Positions 55,730-63,004 of a stretch of DNA of 64,000 bases are shown in pieces; the first letter of the stretch is position 1, and the number at the start of each line of letters is the position of its first letter. The notes below the pieces were generated by a model. It had not been told where the DNA came from and made no database searches. It was given only the letters and a program-made list of their open reading frames with translations. The stretch lies in the NCBI GenBank assembly GCA_963794185.1, contig CAWCDM010000029.1:1-64000 (forward strand), in the 5' to 3' direction. The DNA is from JAMXLO01 sp963794185. Lineage in GTDB: Bacteria; Pseudomonadota; Alphaproteobacteria; Acetobacterales; Acetobacteraceae. The position numbers and the translations under genes are program-made.

Positions 55730-56506
55730 TTATCTGTTTTTCCTTCGCGGGAGCCGCGCGCGGGTTCTTAGACTCCCTGCCGGTCGTACGTGTCGGAATC
55801 CAACTGGAGGCTTACCGCCGAAAAGCATTTCAAGTTGCTCGGCTGTCGGCAACTCTTCCGTTACGTTCTTGTGACAAATAAACCCCTCGGCGGACAATTG
55901 GTACACATAGGTATGCACAAAGCGTCCGCCAAAGCCGTCACCTGTCCTACGTCCACCAAAGACGCCCTTCTCTCCGGCAATTACCCAGAATGCCGAAAGA
56001 CCTTCGCGGTCCAGAGCCGACAGGAATGCCTCGCGGTCGACCAATGCGGCCTGCGGACCCGGATCTGATACTGATGGATCGAAGAACATCGTCCGGCCGT
56101 CGCTATCGACGTAGATAAGTTGCCGCCCATTGGCCAATCGTAAGTCCAGCGACTTTGCGAGCCAAGGCGCCGGTAGCAAAACGCTTATGGTTGTATCGAT
56201 GGACTAGTCGTACCCTCCTCGCGAGGACCAGTAATCGGCAACGGTTGGGTGTACCGGCACTGGTGCCCCAAACGATCTGTCTCTCGGCAACCAGTCTCCC
56301 AGGGCTGTCATCGATTCGTGCCAAGGATACTCGCCAAGAAAATGCTCGTAATCGAGCTTAATCTCTGGCAAGTCGTGTGAAGCGGTCAGACGCTTGCGAG
56401 AAAAGTACCTTAGCAGCTCTGGTGCGCTTTCACGTCGCGTAACAACGCAATTCAGCCGAAACCAGGTCTGCCGCTCCAGAACGCTCCGGCCTTCGTTAAT
56501 TGCACG
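55730..56506 (-). pseudogene. Decayed gene with in-frame amber codon
   Basis: One frame reads WFRLNCVVTRRESAPELLRYF, HDLPEIKLDYEHFLGEYPWHESM and APVPVHPTVADYWSSRGGYD, meets a TAG at 56204-56206, and continues in the same frame through SVLLPAPWLAKSLDLRLANG, FFDPSVSDPG, FWVIAGEKGVFGGR and FVHTYVYQLSAEGF to a TAA at 55730. The stop is likely a CAG to TAG change. There is no start codon at the 5' end, where an in-frame stop lies at 56507. The family is unknown to me; the two halves clearly belong to one former protein. Confidence 0.65.
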
Positions 56507-56990
56507 CTAACGCCGGTGGCAAATGGCGAGGTACGGGTTCGAAAGGGACCCACCAAGTGCGCGGTTGTTGTGCCCAGCTATCGTAATAGGTTCTCGCAAC
56601 GAGAAGAGAAGGGTCTATGTTGCTCGTTACCGGCAGCACCCCGGCGCTGCGCGCGCTCGATGTGCCGGCGGCGGCCTGACCCGGCCAGGCGGCGATCGGG
56701 TCATCGGCGCATAGGCGCGGATTTTGGGATCGCACATGACAGGGATGCAACCGCTGTGGCGTGCCTGGCCATGGCACCGTGCGCCCGTTCCCCGTTCGTT
56801 TGCGGCCGGCGCGTCTGCGTCGATGATCGCCTGCCCAGCGCCCTCGTCCCACGTGGCGTCGTCTCATCGCGCGGGCAACGAGACGCTGCCGAGACGGCGC
56901 CAGCTGCGCTCCGCGGTTCGCTCGGCCTCGCAGATGCATAAATCGGTGAGCGACGGTACCGACCGCGAACAGGGAGCAGTGGAGCAGCAA
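56507..56990. other. 484 bases without a supported gene
   Basis: Holds only weak frames; one leftward frame has a fragment TYYDSWAQQPRTWWVPFEP that may be a remnant of the adjacent decayed gene. I regard 55520-56990 as degraded accessory DNA. Confidence 0.4.
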
Positions 56991-57257
56991 TCAGTGCACC
57001 GCGACGAAGGCCATGCCGTGCTGGGACGCCAGCGCCACGGCTTCATCGACGTCAGCGACTACAGCCATCGGGATGCCATCGGCGGCGTGGATGGCATAAG
57101 CCATCTCCCCGTTCAGCAGCCCGGCCCGCAGATAGACCAGCGAACGGACCCCAAGTCGGCGAAACTGTGCCGCCGACATGTGGCGGACATCTTCCGCCGG
57201 CACGTCCACGTTGATGCCGATGCTCTCGCCCGGTTCATCGATCACTGCAACGTTCAT
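56991..57257 (-). CDS. DUF1150 family protein
   Basis: 88 residues. The segment FRRLGVRSLVYLRAGLLNGEMAYAIHAADGIPMAV and the end SQHGMAFVAVH match the small DUF1150 proteins of alphaproteobacteria, which often accompany Hsp20 genes; none is present here. Start MNVAVIDEPG at 57257. Function unknown. Confidence 0.8.
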   Translation of the reverse strand: MNVAVIDEPGESIGINVDVPAEDVRHMSAAQFRRLGVRSLVYLRAGLLNGEMAYAIHAADGIPMAVVADVDEAVALASQHGMAFVAVH

Positions 57258-57391
57258 GGCACGGAACCTGTGGTCCACAACACCACTATGCGCCGCTTGT
57301 GCGCTTCGCCGCATTGATGTGGATCAAACTGGCCGCGGAAAGCGCGAAATCCGGTCTCCCGCCACCACGGCCCTGCCCGCCCGGCCGCGGA

Positions 57392-57754
57392 TCAGCCGAT
57401 CTTCCAGCCGTCCTTGGTCTTGCACCAGGTGAGCGTGGTGGTGCGCTCCGCTCGAGGCCCTGGCACCGTGGTCTGATAGTGCACCACGCGGCAGGCCATG
57501 CCCTTGCGCTGCGCCGGGCCGCCGGCTGTCGCCGTCCCGCTCGCGCCGGACTGGGGATTGCTCCAGGTCTCGATGCCGCCGGAAACGAGCTGCGGCCGGT
57601 CAAGCAGACGGTTGGTGGCCTCGGTGAGCGCCGCAATGTCGCCCGCGTCCAGCGGTGTGCCGCGGCTGCCGCGGAACGGGTTGATCTGCGCCAGCACCGG
57701 CTGGGACAGGCAGGCCGCGATCAGCAGCAGCGGCAGGAGACGGTGGCGGCTCAT
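57392..57754 (-). CDS. Small exported protein, surface-antigen-like
   Basis: 120 residues with a signal peptide (LLPLLLIAACLSQPVLA). The rest, with WSNPQSGASGTATAGG, CRVVHYQTTVPG and a final WCKTKDGWKIG, resembles the C-terminal domain of 17 kDa-type surface antigens of alphaproteobacteria, without their glycine-zipper region. Two cysteines could pair. Role unknown. Confidence 0.65.
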   Translation of the reverse strand: MSRHRLLPLLLIAACLSQPVLAQINPFRGSRGTPLDAGDIAALTEATNRLLDRPQLVSGGIETWSNPQSGASGTATAGGPAQRKGMACRVVHYQTTVPGPRAERTTTLTWCKTKDGWKIG

Positions 57755-57902
57755 TTCGCGCTCCAGGGTGGGCAGGCGGGCGGCACGGTTCCATCGTTAT
57801 GCCTTTCGACCACCCTCGCTGCCAAGATCGGCCTGCCTCGTCCTTCCCGTTAGTCATTCGTTAACGCGGAGGTGAAAGTGTGCCAACGGTTGATCTGGTT
57901 CA

Positions 57903-58217
57903 GTGAAAGCCGAAAAAAGCGATACCAGCTTATTCGTGTCCGACATAGATGGTCCCACAATGCACCAGCCAGCACGATTTCAGTACATCGACAGTCCGCG
58001 CGCCGAGGCGGCCCGCGACCGGCGCGATCCCGTCGTCGTGCAGGCCATCGCAAACGTAACCGCCCAGCAACCGGAGGAGGAGTGGTGGGCGTTGGCGCCA
58101 GGCGTCCGAACCCACACGATCTACGATGAGATCAGACGTCTTGACCGAGTTTGCGCGAACGATTCGGCCGCGCCCATCAAGGAGGATGCCGACCGTCCTC
58201 GTTATCAGGTGGCATAG
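57903..58217 (+). CDS. Conserved hypothetical protein
   Basis: 104 residues from a GTG at 57903; the better-looking part starts at ATG 57960 (MHQPARFQYIDSPRAEAARD). WWALAPGVRTHTIYDEIRRLDRV looks like a conserved core. No known domain, signal or membrane segment. Convergent with the MBL-fold gene. Confidence 0.5.
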   Translation: MKAEKSDTSLFVSDIDGPTMHQPARFQYIDSPRAEAARDRRDPVVVQAIANVTAQQPEEEWWALAPGVRTHTIYDEIRRLDRVCANDSAAPIKEDADRPRYQVA

Positions 58218-58270
58218 CCTCTGCGGATGCCGTCGGCGCGTTGTGGCCGAGAGTCCGACATCCCGTCTGC

Positions 58271-59404
58271 TCACGCGGCGAAAGTGAACTGGCTGCCTGT
58301 GGTGCAGAGCACGAGCTTCTCGGGCAATTCTCGCCTGGCCGTCTCCAGGAAGTTGGACCCGCTGCAGTGCATGGGGATCAGATGGTCCATGTCGAACTTC
58401 TTCAGTTCGGCAATGACTTGGTCCGGATAGGGTTGCTGTGCCGGCGCCAGATGGAAGCCGCCGCACAGCGCGTAGATCTTCTCGATCCCGGTCACCTCCC
58501 GCGCGCGTCGCAGCGTATTGATGATGCCGCCATGGCCGCACGACGTGATGACCACCAGGCCACGGTCGCCGACCCGGAAGCAGGTGGCATGCTCGTGCCA
58601 GTGCTGGTCGGGCACCGGTCTGCCTGCCAGTTCCTCGGCGGTGAAATGGTGGTCGCCGTAGCGGGACGTGTTGCAGCCGACGCCGTCCCGCTCGCCGAAC
58701 ACGACGAAGGTGTTGGGCAGCACCCGTTCGATGCTGGTGCGCGGCACGATGCCGGTGGTGAAGGCGTGGCCTTCGATAATGATGGGCAGCTCCGACAGCA
58801 CCGGCGTGACGCGCGCCTGTTGCAGCGCGCGCCGGTCGATCACGCCGTACGGCAGGAACGTTCCGTCATCCTGCTTCTGGACGCGGTGGCAGAATGCGTC
58901 CTCGCCGCCGACGTACAGGCGGAGGTCGTCCTTCATGCGGTCGCGATGCTTCGCCAGAAACCCGAGCATGCCGCCGAAATGGTCCAGATGCCCGTGACTG
59001 AGGACAAGCGCATCGATTGCCGGGATATCGACGCCAAGCAGTTCAAGGTTGTTGTTGAGCACATCAGGCGTGTAGCCGAAGTCGAGCAGGATGCGTTTCG
59101 TGTCCACCCCCTTGGCGCAGGTCAGGTGCAGCGACAGGCCCCACTGGCTCTCCGGGGTCCGTCCGTTGAACGCTGCCGGCGAGCGTACGCGTTTCACGCC
59201 GACCCCCGGCGCTTGCGCGCCGGAGATGAAGATGTCGTGGTTCGTGTCGACAACCACCTGAATCGTCAGACTGTCCACCACCCGTGGGACGATATGAACA
59301 GGTGCAGCGTGGCTCGACCTGTCAAGCACGCCGTAGCAGACCAGGAGCGATCCCGTTGCGGAGACGGATCGCAGGAATCCTCGGCGGTCAAGTCTGCTTT
59401 TCAT
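58271..59404 (-). CDS. Tat-exported MBL-fold metallo-hydrolase
   Basis: 377 residues. An N-terminal DRRGFLRSVSATGSLL is a twin-arginine signal. Zinc motif HGHLDHFGG, later Asp in LLDFGYTP, His in VITSCGHGG and the final MHCSGS His match the branch with dihydropterin-type/RFA-P-synthase-like MBL proteins, which in bacteria are mostly hydrolases of unknown substrate. Its ATG overlaps the DMT transporter stop. Confidence 0.85.
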   Translation of the reverse strand: MKSRLDRRGFLRSVSATGSLLVCYGVLDRSSHAAPVHIVPRVVDSLTIQVVVDTNHDIFISGAQAPGVGVKRVRSPAAFNGRTPESQWGLSLHLTCAKGVDTKRILLDFGYTPDVLNNNLELLGVDIPAIDALVLSHGHLDHFGGMLGFLAKHRDRMKDDLRLYVGGEDAFCHRVQKQDDGTFLPYGVIDRRALQQARVTPVLSELPIIIEGHAFTTGIVPRTSIERVLPNTFVVFGERDGVGCNTSRYGDHHFTAEELAGRPVPDQHWHEHATCFRVGDRGLVVITSCGHGGIINTLRRAREVTGIEKIYALCGGFHLAPAQQPYPDQVIAELKKFDMDHLIPMHCSGSNFLETARRELPEKLVLCTTGSQFTFAA

Positions 59405-60345
59405 GACGACGCCTCTCGACGCCTCTCAAAGATGGCGGATTGCGACCGCAGCTTGAACCACGCCAACGGCCGGCCATCAATCGCCGTGAGGCCGAGACCG
59501 ATCAGCACCATCCCGCAGAAGTCGCCGGCGTGGATCTGCTCGCCGAGTATGGCCATGCCAAGAAACACCGCGCCGACGGGCATGATCAAGGTCACCAGCA
59601 GCAGGTCGATCGCCCCGGCGGTGGCCAGGATGCGGAAATACAGCGCATAGCCGAGCGCCCGCCGACGCGATGGCGATCCATGCCGCCATGCCGGGCATCG
59701 GCTGCACCCACGGCCGATCGATGAACAGCGCGAACGGCAGCACCATGACCGTTGCCGTCGTCACCTGGCCTGTCGCGGCCACCATTGGCGGCAGGCTGAG
59801 GAAGCGCCGACCGAATATGCCGGCGCAGTCGTAGCAGATCGCCGCGCCGAGGATGGCAGCCCGCCCCAGGACATTGATCGCCACACCACCGAGCGCGCCC
59901 GGCCCGATCATCACGGCAACGCCGACGACACCGAGCAGAACGCCGCCCAGTCGGTTGGGCGTCATGCGCTCATCGTGGGTTGCTATGTGCGCCAGCACTA
60001 CGGTGAACACCGGAGTCGTGGCATTCAGAATCGCCGCAAGACCGCTCGCGATCCGCGTCTGACCCCAGGCGATGAGGCAGAACGGCATGAGATTGTTCAG
60101 CGCCCCCATGCCGAGGAATGCGACCAGGTGCGCGGCGTGGTCGGCATGCGCAAACCGGCTGCCAGAACGGCTATGTGCAGGACGATGGCGCCGATGCCGA
60201 GGCGCAGGACCACGACGGTGAAGGGGCGCATATCGCCAAGTGCGACCTTGGCCAGGAAGAAGACACCGTTCCAGAGAAAGGCGAGCGCGAAGAGGAAGCA
60301 CCACTCCGCCGGTCCCATCCTGTGCTTGGTCGATCCCGACGCCAT
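59401..60345 (-). CDS. EamA/DMT family transporter, two frameshifts
   Basis: About 314 residues with ten expected helices in two EamA repeats (FLFALAFLWNGVFFLAKVALG; AAILNATTPVFTVVLAHI; LVTLIMPVGAVFLGMAILGE). A G appears to be missing near 60133 and one extra base occurs in the CCC at 59658-59660 (removing it gives ASAALGYALYFRILATAGAI). Overlaps the MBL-fold gene by 4 bases, so the two are co-expressed; the transported metabolite may be the product of that enzyme. Start at 60345 follows GGGAG. Confidence 0.82.
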
Positions 60346-60506
60346 TCGTGTGTCGCTCCCGTTTCCAGGGCAATGATCGGGCCGAGAATGACGTCCGTCC
60401 GTGCGATGCAGCCTCCCGGTTCTTGTCACCGCATCAGGGGCGCTTCGATGCTCGCGGTACCGGTCGGATTGCACGCCGTGCGAATTTCAACCTAGACACT
60501 GCGCGC

Positions 60507-62318
60507 ATGCCGCCGCCGTTGCTTCTGTTGCAGGACATCAGCCTCAGCTTCGGGACCGCGCCGGTGCTGGCCGGCGCCGGTCTGGCGGTCGCCGCCGGCG
60601 ATCGGTTGTGCCTCGTCGGGCGCAACGGCTCCGGCAAGTCCACCCTGCTGCGCGTTGCCGCCGGCCTGATGCAGCCCGACGGCGGGCGCCGATTTGCCCA
60701 GCCCGGGGCCACCATCCGCTATCTCCCGCAGGAGCCGGACCTTGCGGGTTTCGCCACCACGCTCGCGTACGTCGAGGCGGGGCTGGTCACCGAAGCCGAC
60801 GAAGACCGCCACCGGGCCCGCTATCTGCTGGAGCAGCTCGGCCTGACCGGCGACGAAGACCCCGCCACGCTGTCCGGCGGCGAGGCGCGCCGCGCCGCGC
60901 TGGCCCGCGCGCTGGCGCCCTCGCCGGACATCCTGCTGCTCGACGAGCCGACCAACCATCTGGACCTGCCCGGCATCGAGTGGCTCGAACGCGAACTGGC
61001 CGGCATGCGATCGGGCATCGTCCTGATCAGCCACGACCGGCGGCTGTTGGAGCGCATCTCCCGCGCCACCGTCTGGCTGGACCGCGGCACCACCCGCACG
61101 TCGGATCGCGGCTTCGCGGCGTTCGAGGCCTGGCGCGACGAGGTGCTGGAGCAGGAGGAGAGCGAGCGGCACAAGCTCGGGCGCAAGATCGCCATGGAGG
61201 AGGACTGGCTGCGCTACGGCGTCACGGCGCGCCGCAAGCGCAACCAGAAGCGGCTGGCGGACCTCCACGCGCTGCGCAGGCGGCGGAAGGAGCAGCGCGC
61301 GCGGCACGGCATGGTGCGGCTGGAAGCGGCCCAGGCGGAACTGTCCGGGCGGCTGGTCGCGGTGGCCGAGCACGTGGGGAAATCGTTCGGCGATCGGGTG
61401 GTGGTGCGCGATCTCACCACCCGCATTCTGCGCGGCGACCGGGTCGGCATCGTCGGCCCCAACGGCGCCGGCAAGACGACGCTGCTGAACCTGCTGACCG
61501 GCGCGCTGGCGCCCGATGCAGGCGAGGTTCGGCTCGGCGCCAACCTGGCGCAGGTGACGCTGGACCAGGGGCGGGAGACGCTCGATCCGGCGCAGACCCT
61601 CGCCCAGACGCTCACCGGCGGGCACGGCGACACGGTGTCCGTCGGCGACCAGACCCGGCACGTCATCGGCTACATGCGGGATTTCCTGTTCGGCCCGGAG
61701 CAGGCCAACACGCCGGTCGGCGTGCTGTCCGGCGGGGAGCGCGGCCGGCTGACCCTGGCGCGCGCCTTCGCCCGCCCGTCCAACCTGCTGGTGCTGGACG
61801 AGCCGACCAACGACCTCGACCTGGAGACGCTGGACCTGCTGCAGGAACGGCTGGCCGAGTATCCCGGGACGGTGCTGCTGGTCAGCCATGACCGCGACTT
61901 CCTCGATCGCGTTGTGACGTCGGTGATCGCCGCCGAGCGCGATGGGCGATGGGTCGAATATTCCGGCGGCTACACCGACATGCTGGCGCAGCGTGGGCCG
62001 ACGCCGGCTGCGGTCGGTCCTGCCGTGGCCCGAGCACGGCCGCCTGCGACGACGCGGGCACGGCAGGCGGGCAATCCGCCACGCCGGATGACGTTCAAGG
62101 ACCGGCATGCGCTGGAGACGCTGCCGGCCAGCATCGCGGCGCTGCAGAGCGAAGTGGCGAATCTGAGCGCACAGCTCGCCGATCCGGACCTCTACGTGCG
62201 AGATCCGGCTCGCTTCGTTGCCGTGACCCAGGCACTGGGTCACGCGCAGGGCGCTCTGGCGGCCGCGGAAGAGCATTGGCTGCAGCTCGAGATGCTGCGC
62301 GAGCAGATCGAGGGCTGA
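60507..62318 (+). CDS. ABC-F family ATP-binding protein (Uup-like)
   Basis: 603 residues, intact. Two ATPase domains: Walker A GRNGSGKS and GPNGAGKT, signatures LSGGEARR and LSGGERGR, Walker B LLLDEPTNHLD and LVLDEPTNDLD. No membrane segments; a C-terminal coiled-coil-like helix (HALETLPASIAALQSEVANLSAQL) resembles the Uup DNA-binding end. ABC-F proteins act on the ribosome or in branch-structure resolution, not transport. Divergent from the transporter gene. Confidence 0.93.
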   Translation: MPPPLLLLQDISLSFGTAPVLAGAGLAVAAGDRLCLVGRNGSGKSTLLRVAAGLMQPDGGRRFAQPGATIRYLPQEPDLAGFATTLAYVEAGLVTEADEDRHRARYLLEQLGLTGDEDPATLSGGEARRAALARALAPSPDILLLDEPTNHLDLPGIEWLERELAGMRSGIVLISHDRRLLERISRATVWLDRGTTRTSDRGFAAFEAWRDEVLEQEESERHKLGRKIAMEEDWLRYGVTARRKRNQKRLADLHALRRRRKEQRARHGMVRLEAAQAELSGRLVAVAEHVGKSFGDRVVVRDLTTRILRGDRVGIVGPNGAGKTTLLNLLTGALAPDAGEVRLGANLAQVTLDQGRETLDPAQTLAQTLTGGHGDTVSVGDQTRHVIGYMRDFLFGPEQANTPVGVLSGGERGRLTLARAFARPSNLLVLDEPTNDLDLETLDLLQERLAEYPGTVLLVSHDRDFLDRVVTSVIAAERDGRWVEYSGGYTDMLAQRGPTPAAVGPAVARARPPATTRARQAGNPPRRMTFKDRHALETLPASIAALQSEVANLSAQLADPDLYVRDPARFVAVTQALGHAQGALAAAEEHWLQLEMLREQIEG

Positions 62319-62387
62319 TGGCGGCCTGACGACGCGGCCGTGGATCAGTTGCCCTCACACATTGCCTTACGTATCGGGCTCATACCG

Positions 62388-62408
62388 TTATTGTGCGCTG
62401 CACAATAA
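62388..62408. promoter_or_regulatory. Candidate PhaR operator 1 upstream of the phasin gene
   Basis: TTATTGTGC-GCT-GCACAATAA is a perfect 9-base inverted repeat with a 3-base spacer. Palindromic TGC/GCA-rich sites of this kind bind the PHA regulator PhaR in front of phaP in other alphaproteobacteria. It lies just upstream of a candidate -35 box. Confidence 0.45.
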
Positions 62409-62411
62409 AGC

Positions 62412-62440
62412 TTGCATCGCTGCGCCAGCGGCTCCATAAC
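62412..62440 (+). promoter_or_regulatory. Candidate sigma-70 promoter of the phasin gene
   Basis: TTGCAT (62412-62417), 17-base spacer, CATAAC (62435-62440). The two palindromes at 62388-62408 and 62443-62463 flank it, so binding there would block RNA polymerase. Confidence 0.4.
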
Positions 62441-62442
62441 CA

Positions 62443-62463
62443 TTTTGCTGCACTGCAACATAG
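62443..62463. promoter_or_regulatory. Candidate PhaR operator 2
   Basis: TTTTGCTGCACTGCAACATAG contains the TGC-rich CTGCACTGCA core that resembles the described PhaR target in front of phaP in Paracoccus. It would cover the transcription start of the candidate promoter. Confidence 0.45.
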
Positions 62464-62518
62464 AAATCGGGAGCCAGCCATTTCGGCCCGGCCACCCCCA
62501 GAGTGAAGGACCGATCCC

Positions 62519-62974
62519 ATGTCGACCACCACCGCCACGAAGACCGCCCAACCCCAAGCCCTCGACCTGAAGCAGGGCGTTGCCTACGCCACCACCGCGA
62601 CTGCCGAAGCGTCCGAGAAGGCCATCAAGACCGCGAAAGACGTCGCGGCGTTCAACCAGGCCTCGCTGGAAGCCTTTGCCCAGGCCGGCAAGATCCTGAC
62701 CGCCGGATCGCAGGACCTGCTCCGCCAAATGGCGGTGTCCACCCAGTCGGCCTTTGCCGAGGTCATTTCGGGCTTCCAGGCGCTCGCCAGCGCAAAGACT
62801 GTCGCGGAGCGGCTTGAGCTGCAGACCAGCCTCGCCCGCGCTTCCGCCACCAGGGCGATGTCCGAGAGCAGCCGCTTTGTCCAGGCCAGCATCGATCTGG
62901 CCGAGAAGGCGTCGGCTCCGCTGACCGCCCGCGCGGCACTCGCCGCCGAGACCTTCGCGACGCTGAAGGTCTGA
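62519..62974 (+). CDS. phaP: Phasin family protein
   Basis: 151 residues, all-helical with heptad-like Ala-rich repeats and no signal. Matches granule-associated phasins: AYATTATAEASEKAIKTAKDVAAFNQA and a C-terminal ERLELQTSLARASATRAM. Coats polyhydroxyalkanoate granules. Convergent with phaC, which supports the assignment. Confidence 0.88.
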   Translation: MSTTTATKTAQPQALDLKQGVAYATTATAEASEKAIKTAKDVAAFNQASLEAFAQAGKILTAGSQDLLRQMAVSTQSAFAEVISGFQALASAKTVAERLELQTSLARASATRAMSESSRFVQASIDLAEKASAPLTARAALAAETFATLKV

Positions 62975-62983
62975 CCCTGAACC

Positions 62984-63004
62984 GCCGGGCCGCACAGGCC
63001 CGGC
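62984..63004. terminator. Candidate bidirectional hairpin between phaP and phaC
   Basis: GCCGGGCC and GGCCCGGC form perfect 8-base arms with a 5-base loop directly between the two convergent stops. No T-run. Confidence 0.45.

Noticed and set aside
12701..60345. Programmed ribosomal frameshifting as an explanation for the many frame changes
   Set aside because: Too many unrelated genes, no slippery heptamer or downstream structure in common, and homologs of ctaB, ctaG or thioesterases are not known to use it.
60492..62276. 594-codon open frame antisense to the ABC-F gene
   Set aside because: No domain or ribosome binding site; shadow of a clearly conserved gene.
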